From the NCBI GenBank assembly GCA_937886445.1, contig CALGBY010000063.1, positions 7,375 to 71,374 of the forward strand: DNA of 64,000 nt. The letters are read 5' to 3'. Both the position numbers and the translations under genes were made by a program. The notes under the pieces were generated by a model, which saw nothing but the letters and a program-made list of their open reading frames with translations, was not told the DNA's origin and did no database searches. Of the stretch, positions 8,559 through 15,860 are shown piece by piece (position 1 is the stretch's first letter; every line of letters begins with the position of its first letter). Source of the DNA: an uncultured Clostridia bacterium. GTDB lineage: Bacteria > Bacillota > Clostridia > Christensenellales > Aristaeellaceae.

Positions 8559-9896
8559 TTGAATAAAGATATTCTTTGGGAAAAAGCCTGTGTACTCATT
8601 CGTGACGAACTGAATGAGGTGACATACAATACCTGGATCGTGTCCGGGCTAAAAGCACTCTCATTTGAAAACGACTGTTTTGTGCTTGAGGCAATAACAC
8701 CGTTCTATTGCAATATCATCAGACAGCGATATATCAACCTGATAAATACATGCCTTACGCAGGCAGCGCAGCGTCCGGTCAGTGTCTCGGTGCTTACTCC
8801 CGCGGAAGCAGAGGAACACAAGACTGTTAAGGAACAGAAAAGCGCTCCTGTGAACGAAAGCAAAACCATACTGAATCCAAAATATACATTCGATACATTT
8901 GTTGTCGGAAATAATAACCGTTTCGCGCATGCGGCATCGCTTGCTGTAGCCGAAGCGCCAGCCGATGCCTATAATCCGCTTTTTATCTACGGTGGCGTAG
9001 GTCTCGGAAAAACGCATCTTATGCATGCGATCGGTCATTTTGTTCTTGCTCAGAACCCGGAAACGCGTATCAGTTATCTGACAAGTGAAGAATTCACTAA
9101 TGAAGTGATCTCATCCATTCAGGACAGAAAGGCTTCCTCCAACTTCAGAGAAAAATACCGCAACATAGATATTCTGATGATCGACGATATTCAGTTTATT
9201 GCCGGTAAGGAAAGGACCCAGGAAGAGTTTTTCCATACATTCAATGCCCTTCACGATAACGGAAAACAGATCATCATCACTTCCGACCGTCCGCCCAAGG
9301 AGATCCCGAAGCTTGAAGAAAGGCTTTGCAGCCGTTTTGAATGGGGTCTTCTGGCTGATATCTCAAAGCCCGATCTTGAAACCCGCATTGCGATCCTTCG
9401 TAAAAAAGCAGAGACTGATCATCTGGATATTGATGAAAATGTTCTCGAAATGATCGCCGAAAACATCTCCAGCAACATCCGTGAGCTGGAGGGCTGCCTT
9501 ACAAGGCTCGTGCTGTACTCATCCCTTTCCGCTCTTTCCGATCAGCCGATCACCGTCGCTCTTGCGCGGGAAGCACTTTCCGATGTGTTCAGCAAAAACA
9601 GTCCTCACGTGCTGAACTGTGATGATGTCATGATGGCCGTTGCGGAATACTACGGTGTTACTTCTGATGATCTGCGTTCTCCCAAGCGTCAGCGTGCCGT
9701 TGCCGTTCCGAGACAAGTCGCCATGTATATATGCAGAGACATGGTAAACGCTTCTCTTCCTGTGATCGGGAACGCCTTCAACAGAGATCATACTACAGTG
9801 ATGCACGCCTGTGATAAGGTAAGTGAAGAGTTGAAGACCTCAATATCACTCAAGAACCTCATTTCCGATATCGAACATAAACTGAATAATAACTGA
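8559..9896 (+). CDS. dnaA: Chromosomal replication initiator DnaA
   Basis: DnaA is the AAA+ protein that opens the origin and loads helicase. The 445-residue protein has domain I (about residues 1-80), a short linker, the AAA+ domain with Walker A GGVGLGKTH and Walker B ILMIDDIQFI, and the C-terminal helix-turn-helix with the signature NRDHTTVMHACDKV. The start is TTG 8559, six bases after GGGAGGG (8546-8552); the TTG at 8553 abuts that site and the upstream open frame is unlike DnaA. Unusually for Firmicutes, dnaN and recF do not follow; a cell-wall protein gene does. A terminator lies directly downstream. Confidence 0.96.
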   Translation: MNKDILWEKACVLIRDELNEVTYNTWIVSGLKALSFENDCFVLEAITPFYCNIIRQRYINLINTCLTQAAQRPVSVSVLTPAEAEEHKTVKEQKSAPVNESKTILNPKYTFDTFVVGNNNRFAHAASLAVAEAPADAYNPLFIYGGVGLGKTHLMHAIGHFVLAQNPETRISYLTSEEFTNEVISSIQDRKASSNFREKYRNIDILMIDDIQFIAGKERTQEEFFHTFNALHDNGKQIIITSDRPPKEIPKLEERLCSRFEWGLLADISKPDLETRIAILRKKAETDHLDIDENVLEMIAENISSNIRELEGCLTRLVLYSSLSALSDQPITVALAREALSDVFSKNSPHVLNCDDVMMAVAEYYGVTSDDLRSPKRQRAVAVPRQVAMYICRDMVNASLPVIGNAFNRDHTTVMHACDKVSEELKTSISLKNLISDIEHKLNNN

Positions 9897-9910
9897 TCGA
9901 TTTATCATAG

Positions 9911-9932
9911 CACGCCGTCAGGCGTGTTTTTT
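9911..9932 (+). terminator. Intrinsic terminator of dnaA
   Basis: CACGCC and GGCGTG form a compact stem with a four-base loop, followed directly by six T. It begins 15 bases after the dnaA stop. Confidence 0.85.
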
Positions 9933-9947
9933 GTTTATAAACAAATA

Positions 9948-10012
9948 ATATTACGAATATTTGTCAATTGTTACATAAATTTATTGACTATGTAATAATT
10001 TCGTAATATAAT
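9948..10012 (+). promoter_or_regulatory. Promoter of the SH3-repeat gene embedded in nested inverted repeats
   Basis: TTGACT (9984-9989) and TATAAT (10007-10012) are exactly 17 bases apart. They lie inside two nested perfect inverted repeats: ATATTACGAA (9948-9957) with TTCGTAATAT (10000-10009), and TTACAT (9971-9976) with ATGTAA (9990-9995). The right outer arm overlaps the -10. This looks like an operator arrangement, though AT-richness could produce some of it by chance. Confidence 0.75.
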
Positions 10013-10044
10013 AGAAACGATCAATTTGGAAGGAAGTGTCAGCT

Positions 10045-13000
10045 TTGAAAAAGCGTTCATTCTTCTGCTTAACGGTTTCGATCGTTCTTCTGTTATCCGT
10101 TTTTATTTGTGCATACGCGTCCGATGAAGATGCTCCTTTCGGAGTCGTAAATGTTTCAACGGTTAACATGCGCGAATCCGACAGCATGAACTCAGGCATC
10201 GTTATGTCTGTAGGTCAGAACGAGAAGGTAAGTGTTCTTTGTGAATCGAACGGATTCTATAAAGTAAAATACAATAACAAAACCGGCTACATCCTCTGTG
10301 AGTATATATCATTGGACGAAACGCTGATCGGAAAAAAGGCATATGCGGCGATCGGCAGTCTCAACATCCGCACCGGTCCCTCAACAGATAATGATATTAT
10401 TTACATAATGGATAAAAATGAAGAAATGACAGTGCTTGGCATCAGTGGTACATATTACCGTGTATCCTGCGGAAAAACCGAAGGGTATGTCTCAATGCAG
10501 TTCGTTTCTCTTCCGGAAAATGAAGAATATGGTATTTTCGGAAAAAATACCGTATGTATGATCACTGTTAACAGTGTAAACCTGCGCGAGTCTCCTTCTC
10601 TTTCATCCAATGTCATTGCTAAACTTACCAAGCAGGACCGTCTTTCTGTGATCTCGTGTTCAGACGGTTTTTACAAGGTAAAAGTAAATGGAAAAACCGG
10701 TTACGTTGCTTCGGAGTACTTAATAAAGGCGGATGACAGTGTTTCCTCCTCCGGTTCAAAAAGCGCAGATCCTTCCCCCACTCCGAGAAAAACTGCTACT
10801 CCCTCCCTGCAGAAACTCAATAAATCAGGAACAGTCAATGTTGATTCGCTGAATGTGCGTGAAAGTCCGGATGCTTCTTCTGAAATCATTGATAAGCTCA
10901 TTCGCGGTACTGAGGTCAGCATCGTTGCGGAGACGAACGGATTTTATCAAATCAACCATGATCATCACACAGGATATGTCGCAAAACAGTACATCAGTAT
11001 CAACGATCAGGATGCTAGAAAGAGCGCAACAGCTTTACCTTCTCAAAAAGATACTCTGCTCAATAAAAACGGCAGGACGAATGTTTCAGACCTTAACATG
11101 AGAGTCGGACCGTCTTCCGATACCGGGGTCATCATGAAGCTTTCCAGCGGAACAGAAGTGGATATCATAGGAGAAAACAACGGTTTCTATAAAATCAAGT
11201 ATAACGGAAAAACCGGATATGTAAGCAAAGCATATGTGAACATTATAGAAAAGACCTCTGCGACTTCTGCCCCGGCAAAGAAAACGGAAACTGTAAAAGA
11301 AACTAAGAAAAGCGGTAAGGTCACTTCTCAAACCCTGAATGTAAGAAGTGAACCGAGCACGGAGAGCGCGATCATTACCGTATTGAGTTCCGGAACAGCA
11401 TTGAATATCACAGGTGAAACCGATTCATATTACCGCATAACGGTCAATTCCAGAACCGGTTATGTAAGCAGGCAGTATGTTACAGTTATTACAGCCACCC
11501 AGGCGCCATCCGCAAAGGCCGAGAACACCGGCGTCAAGGTTACAACTGTCAAAAAAAGCGGTTCCGTCATTTCTGAGACGCTCAATGTAAGAAAAGAAGC
11601 CAGTACCTCCTCAGCTGTCCTTACAGTTCTTCGCGAAGGGACGTCAGTATCGATCAACGGTGAAACGGATGAGTTTTACAGGATCGATATTCAAGGCAAA
11701 ACAGGCTATATCGCCAAACAATATGTGAAGATCGGCAGCACCTCTTCCGGTGAGGCAAAAGCATCTGCTTCCGCTGATAAGATTAATTCTCTGAATGCGA
11801 AGGGTACGGTTTCTTCTTCTACCTTGAACATGAGAGCCGCAGCTGATAAATCATCGGATATCATCCTTGTACTGAATCACGGAACGGCGCTTAATGTGAC
11901 CGGCGAAACAAAGGATTTCTACCGTGTTTCATACAATGGCAAAACCGGTTTTGTGAGCAAGCAATATCTGAACATTGACAACAGCAAAGCAGGTGAAAAG
12001 GCCACATCCTCCCCTCGTGCCACAGAAACGAAACCCACAGAAGCCTTTACATCCATCACAGCAAATGGCACCGTCAATACCGACGGTTTGAACATGCGAA
12101 AAGAAGCTTCGACTTCCTCCGATTCGCTTTTGAAACTTCAAAAAGGCACAACAGTTTCCATTTCCGCGCAGAGCAAGAGCTTCTACAAGATCAAGTATAA
12201 CGGAATGACGGGATATGTAGCAAAACAGTATGTTAATATTGTAAAAATCACTGCCGCTCCCAAGTCTGACAAAAAAACCGCCACTCCTTCCCCGAAGAAA
12301 ACAGAAACTGCTGCCGTAGAAAAGTTTGAAACCTATACAGCAACAGGAAAGACAAACACCTCCGGCCTGAATCTGCGCAAAGAAGCTTCAACATCCTCAA
12401 AAAGTCTTGCTGTTCTCAATTCCGGTACATATCTGAATGTGATCGCACAGAGCAGAAATTTTTATAAGGTGAAAGTGAATTCTATTACCGGATACATTGC
12501 CAAACAGTATGTATCCATTGTAAAAGAAACACCTAAACCCACCACAAAGCCTGCTGCACAGGCCGGAAAATTCGACAATGTCAAAACGATCTCCGAGCTT
12601 GGTGCAGCTCCCGGTTATCTTTCCTCAGGCAACAGCGGTGAGGATGTTGAAAAGCTGCAGCAGGCACTGAAGATAAAGGGTTATTACGAAGGTCAGGTAA
12701 ACGGAAAATTCGGTTCCGAAACAAAGCAGGCTCTGATCGCATATCAGAAGGCTGCAGGGCTTGATCAAACCGGAAAGGCCGATTACAAAACGATTCTCAA
12801 GCTTTTCGGGAAGGTCAGTGTCACCTCCGTTGCCGATGACCCCAAGATGAACGGGATCACAAAGATCTCCCAGATTTCCGTACCTGCCACCAGCAAGAAA
12901 GGTGACAGCGGCAAAAATGTTCTTGCGCTGCAGCAGGCGTTGAAGATCAAAGGCTACTACAAAGCACCAATCAATTCGGTATATGACAGTGTAACAACAG

Positions 13001-13509
13001 AAGCGGTCAAGGCGTATCAGAAGGCCAAAGGCATTACAGCTGACGGCGAAGCCGGTTTTTCAACGATCAAAGCGATATTCGGTGAGAATGCTGCGAACTA
13101 TACCTATGTCACTGAATCGCTGGACTGGTTCAAAAACGGAGACAATACGATACCGAAGGGAGCGATCCTGACGGTAAAGGATGTCAATACCGGCAAAACA
13201 TTCAAAGTAAAGCGGTGGAGCGGCGCAAATCACGCTGATGTAGAACCGCTCACAGCATCCGATACGGCCGTTATGAAGAGCCTGTACGGCACCTGGAGCT
13301 GGTCCCGCAGAGCGATCCTGGTTCTCTATAAGGGTCATGTTTACGCTGCGTCCATGAACGGAATGCCTCACGGGACAAGCACGATCAATAACAACAATTT
13401 CAACGGGCACTTCTGTATTCACTTTACCGGAAGCAAAACACACGCTTCAAAGAAGGTCGATCCGGATCACCAGGCTGCGATCAGACGCGCGCTGAAGGCA
13501 AAATGGTAA
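10045..13509 (+). CDS. Exported protein with ten SH3b repeats, two peptidoglycan-binding domains and an unassigned C-terminal domain
   Basis: The 1154-residue protein starts at TTG 10045, ten bases after GGAAGGA; the GTG at 10036 is too close to that site. A signal peptide (KKRSFFCLTVSIVLLLSV, cleavage near AYAS) is followed by ten bacterial SH3 repeats of about 58 residues (about 32-825), each with LN(M/V/L)R and GY(V/I)..(Q/E)Y(V/I) hallmarks and separated by Ser/Thr/Pro/Lys-rich linkers. Two PG_binding_1 domains follow (about 852-925 and 948-1012; both contain LQQALKIKGYY). The last 140 residues hold RWSGANHADVEPLT, MNGMPHG and GHFCIHF, a conserved-looking His/Asp/Cys domain I cannot assign with confidence. 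It is probably a wall-bound enzyme or scaffold, with a dedicated promoter and terminator. Confidence 0.9.
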   Translation: MKKRSFFCLTVSIVLLLSVFICAYASDEDAPFGVVNVSTVNMRESDSMNSGIVMSVGQNEKVSVLCESNGFYKVKYNNKTGYILCEYISLDETLIGKKAYAAIGSLNIRTGPSTDNDIIYIMDKNEEMTVLGISGTYYRVSCGKTEGYVSMQFVSLPENEEYGIFGKNTVCMITVNSVNLRESPSLSSNVIAKLTKQDRLSVISCSDGFYKVKVNGKTGYVASEYLIKADDSVSSSGSKSADPSPTPRKTATPSLQKLNKSGTVNVDSLNVRESPDASSEIIDKLIRGTEVSIVAETNGFYQINHDHHTGYVAKQYISINDQDARKSATALPSQKDTLLNKNGRTNVSDLNMRVGPSSDTGVIMKLSSGTEVDIIGENNGFYKIKYNGKTGYVSKAYVNIIEKTSATSAPAKKTETVKETKKSGKVTSQTLNVRSEPSTESAIITVLSSGTALNITGETDSYYRITVNSRTGYVSRQYVTVITATQAPSAKAENTGVKVTTVKKSGSVISETLNVRKEASTSSAVLTVLREGTSVSINGETDEFYRIDIQGKTGYIAKQYVKIGSTSSGEAKASASADKINSLNAKGTVSSSTLNMRAAADKSSDIILVLNHGTALNVTGETKDFYRVSYNGKTGFVSKQYLNIDNSKAGEKATSSPRATETKPTEAFTSITANGTVNTDGLNMRKEASTSSDSLLKLQKGTTVSISAQSKSFYKIKYNGMTGYVAKQYVNIVKITAAPKSDKKTATPSPKKTETAAVEKFETYTATGKTNTSGLNLRKEASTSSKSLAVLNSGTYLNVIAQSRNFYKVKVNSITGYIAKQYVSIVKETPKPTTKPAAQAGKFDNVKTISELGAAPGYLSSGNSGEDVEKLQQALKIKGYYEGQVNGKFGSETKQALIAYQKAAGLDQTGKADYKTILKLFGKVSVTSVADDPKMNGITKISQISVPATSKKGDSGKNVLALQQALKIKGYYKAPINSVYDSVTTEAVKAYQKAKGITADGEAGFSTIKAIFGENAANYTYVTESLDWFKNGDNTIPKGAILTVKDVNTGKTFKVKRWSGANHADVEPLTASDTAVMKSLYGTWSWSRRAILVLYKGHVYAASMNGMPHGTSTINNNNFNGHFCIHFTGSKTHASKKVDPDHQAAIRRALKAKW

Positions 13510-13517
13510 ACAAACTG

Positions 13518-13549
13518 TTCAGGGGGAGCTGCATGCAGCTCCCCCTGAA
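13518..13549. terminator. Perfect 32-base palindrome, terminator between converging genes
   Basis: Arms TTCAGGGGGAGCTGCA and its exact complement meet without a loop. On the plus strand TGTTTTT follows, ending the SH3-repeat transcript; on the minus strand, after the VanX-like gene, the T tract is poor. Such a perfect palindrome would form a very stable stem in either transcript. Confidence 0.8.
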
Positions 13550-13559
13550 TGTTTTTCGA

Positions 13560-14273
13560 TCATCTTACAATAAAATCAAAACTTTTATCAAATGGTTGAT
13601 TGCGAAGGCGATAATGCCACCATTCCCGCTGAAAACACTTAAATCCGTATTTCTCCATAACGGTCTTCAAAATGCTCCGGTTCTTCTCCTGTTCATCCGT
13701 CAGCCCGCCTGCACCGTGCCATGCTTTCTTCCCGAAATAATCAAACCCTGTACCCATATCCAATTCATTGCCGTCAAGATCCGTAAGCGTCATATCAACG
13801 CAGCTGCCTTTACAGTGATTTGAGTTTCTGGCAATGTATTCCCGGTCCAGAAGGAGCTGCTTGCTGCTGATCTCAGGATAGTATTCGCTGCGTGTGTCAT
13901 CAAGTAATGGATCCTCCGCCCACTTAACAAATGCCCTGACTGCTCTGAGGGGTCTGTAGGCGTCCCAGATTTTTATTCTGAATCCCATATCGCGCAGTTC
14001 ATCCGCCGCCTTCTTCAATGCTGTACAGGCCTCTGTTGTCAGTATGGCCGTGTTCCGTTCATATCCGTCAACGGTTCCGCCCGTAAAGTTTCTGTCGGAA
14101 AAATAGCGGATATCAACGATCACATCATCGATGTAATCCTCCGCCCGTGAAAATCCCTCCGGTAAAGAGTATTCATTTTCCGAAACAGAACCTTCACATT
14201 TTACTTCCGCGTAAAGCGGGCATATAAGAAGAATCATACAGATGATCCCGAATTTTTTTGCACTAATGCTCAT
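13560..14273 (-). CDS. VanX-like zinc D-alanyl-D-alanine dipeptidase (M15D), exported
   Basis: VanX/DdpX enzymes hydrolyse D-Ala-D-Ala, either for resistance to glycopeptides or to recycle wall peptides. Active-site features are all present: Arg in DAYRPL, zinc ligands His and Asp in NSNHCKGSCVDMTL, and catalytic Glu plus the third ligand in EWWHY. The usual Ala of the SxHxxGxAxD motif is Cys. The protein has an N-terminal hydrophobic signal segment (FGIICMILLICPLYA), so it acts outside the membrane, unlike cytoplasmic VanX; recycling or wall remodelling is more likely than vancomycin resistance, and no vanH/vanA genes are near. The start at 14273 (237 residues) fits AGAGG upstream; it overlaps the preceding gene by 11 bases. 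Confidence 0.88.
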   Translation of the reverse strand: MSISAKKFGIICMILLICPLYAEVKCEGSVSENEYSLPEGFSRAEDYIDDVIVDIRYFSDRNFTGGTVDGYERNTAILTTEACTALKKAADELRDMGFRIKIWDAYRPLRAVRAFVKWAEDPLLDDTRSEYYPEISSKQLLLDREYIARNSNHCKGSCVDMTLTDLDGNELDMGTGFDYFGKKAWHGAGGLTDEQEKNRSILKTVMEKYGFKCFQREWWHYRLRNQPFDKSFDFIVR

Positions 14274-14778
14274 TGACGGTAAACCTCTGATCATATTTTT
14301 TCCCGAAGATCAAGTAATCTATTTTAATATCTCTGCTTTTTTGCCCGTTATTTACTCTTCTCAGCAAAAGGCATGATACATCCTTTGTTCTGCCCGGCTC
14401 AATGACCGTTTCATTTTCATCAGGCATATAAAACAACAGATCTCCGTTTTCATGATTCAGACTCAGTTCAACAGCCCGCACATCGGCAAAGCTCCGGTTC
14501 GTTATGCGAAGCGTGTACAAAACATACTCAAGGCCTTCACCTTCTGCCGGTACTTCCTCCGCGTATACCGTACCCTTAACAGCGCTGTCCGCCATCAGTA
14601 TACTGTCCTTAAGAAAGCGTTCGGCATACACAGGATCATTCAAAGAGAGTACATAGGATGTAGAAGCATCAGGATCAATATATAAAGTCGTATTGATCCT
14701 GAACACAATGTAAAGACAGATAAAGACAAGCGCAGTGATGACAAGCACAGCAGTTGTGATAATAAGGAATTTCTTCAT
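14263..14778 (-). CDS. Membrane-anchored protein with an extracytoplasmic beta-rich domain, unknown function
   Basis: I do not recognise a named family. The 171 residues begin with KKFLI and one strongly hydrophobic helix (about residues 4-26), then an extracytoplasmic part. Residues 75-165 read like an Ig-like or DUF4352-type sandwich (YVLYTLRITNRSFADVRAVE, then VIEPGRTKDVSCLLL), a fold that often mediates contact between envelope proteins. It lies between a ZorB-like gene and the VanX-like gene, all leftward, and its 3' end overlaps the latter by 11 bases, so the two are coupled. The 140 bases separating it from the ZorB-like gene are almost filled by a palindromic repeat. An accessory role in the envelope is an inference from position only. 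Confidence 0.75.
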   Translation of the reverse strand: MKKFLIITTAVLVITALVFICLYIVFRINTTLYIDPDASTSYVLSLNDPVYAERFLKDSILMADSAVKGTVYAEEVPAEGEGLEYVLYTLRITNRSFADVRAVELSLNHENGDLLFYMPDENETVIEPGRTKDVSCLLLRRVNNGQKSRDIKIDYLIFGKKYDQRFTVNEH

Positions 14779-14788
14779 TTAATGTTTG

Positions 14789-14914
14789 CCCCTTCGGATG
14801 AAGTGCCATCAGGTGCTTGAAAACAACCGTACACGATTCTGATACTTATGTCCGTCCTCCGGATGAATCACCATGGGTGATTCGAATATCGGCCGACACG
14901 TTCATCAAATTACA
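14789..14914 (+). repeat. Intergenic palindromic repeat, locus 1 (two diverged units)
   Basis: Two imperfect units of about 65 bases contain the family blocks CTTCGGATGAAG, GCTTGAAAAC, CCGTACAC and TTATGTCCGTCCTCCGGATG, then ATCGGCCGACACG. The same blocks in the same order occur at 22259-22446 and 23515-23583. The element fills nearly all of the spacer between the ZorB-like gene and the next gene. Confidence 0.7.
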
Positions 14915-14918
14915 TGCT

Positions 14919-15860
14919 TCAGTTTTCACCGCTGAGAAGTCTGTGCATCTCATTGACCATATCGCTGTCCTTCAGGCGGAATTTGAATGTAACTCGCCTT
15001 GAAGCGTCCTTATCCTCGATATTCGTACCGCTTACATAGATCGGATCCGCTTCGCTTCTTCCGGTAACGCAGAGCACCTTTTCAAACATTGCACGCTGCG
15101 CGGCGGAAAGGCCCGGGATCTGTAAGCAGTATTCCGCAACTGCTCTCGCTCTTTCCTGCGAAAGCTTCATGTTCGATAAGTAGTCGCCGTCTGTATCAGT
15201 ATGCCCTTCGATCGTGATCTCACCCACATAATCCTTGTATTCATCAGACAGCAGCACATTCAGATATACCGGCAAAAAGCGATTCAGAAAATCCTTTCCG
15301 CTGTCCTTTATCATATAGGTGTTCTTGTCAAAAAGCACGGTGCTCTTCAGCACGATATCACCGGTCTTTTCATCAACAGAAGTATTCAGATTTGCCCTGG
15401 TAAGGGAAACGGAAAGCTTGGATATGATATCACTTCTCACACCGATCAGCTGCGCGATCTGCCGTTCTTTCTCCTTAAGAAGGTTTTCCTGTTCCTGATT
15501 TGTTAAAATCAGTCTGTCCAGTTCTGTCTGCTTTTCTCCAAGCAGGATCAGCATATTGCTTATCTCAGCCTGCTGCTCATCAATTCTGATTTGTGCAAGA
15601 TCAAGCTCGTTCTCTCTTTCTGACAGCTGGATCTTCATTACATCCATGCTTGCGGTCTGTCCGATAATGATGATCCGCTGCTCTTCTATTTCATTCTGAC
15701 TGGCTATCAGGATCATCTTCTGCTGATTCAAACGATATACGCATACAAACACCGCCATGACAAAAAGCATCAGTAATGAGGCCATCATATCTGAATAACT
15801 GATCCAATGAGAGCCTCCGTCACCGTTTCCCGGTCTTCTGACACTTCGTTTTTCACGCAT
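14919..15860 (-). CDS. ZorB/MotB-like protein: one membrane helix, coiled coil, OmpA-type peptidoglycan-binding domain
   Basis: The 313-residue protein has a short basic N terminus, then one membrane helix beginning WISYSDMMASLLMLF; the Asp in YSDMM matches the proton-carrying Asp of MotB and ZorB. A coiled coil of about 110 residues follows (about 45-150), longer than usual for stators, then an OmpA/MotB domain with VLFDKNTYMIKDSGKDFL and ITIEGHTDTDGDYLSNMKLS, ending TGRSEADPI. It should pair with the neighbouring ZorA-like channel to form a proton-driven complex fixed to the wall. The ATG at 15860 (seven bases after GGAGG) overlaps the zorA-like stop by one base, showing tight coupling. No flagellar genes are present. 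Confidence 0.85.
   Translation of the reverse strand: MREKRSVRRPGNGDGGSHWISYSDMMASLLMLFVMAVFVCVYRLNQQKMILIASQNEIEEQRIIIIGQTASMDVMKIQLSERENELDLAQIRIDEQQAEISNMLILLGEKQTELDRLILTNQEQENLLKEKERQIAQLIGVRSDIISKLSVSLTRANLNTSVDEKTGDIVLKSTVLFDKNTYMIKDSGKDFLNRFLPVYLNVLLSDEYKDYVGEITIEGHTDTDGDYLSNMKLSQERARAVAEYCLQIPGLSAAQRAMFEKVLCVTGRSEADPIYVSGTNIEDKDASRRVTFKFRLKDSDMVNEMHRLLSGEN

Noticed and set aside
9600..9622. CACGTG-centred sequence in dnaA as a parS candidate
   Set aside because: Outside the central six bases it does not match TGTTTCACGTGAAACA and it lies in conserved coding sequence.
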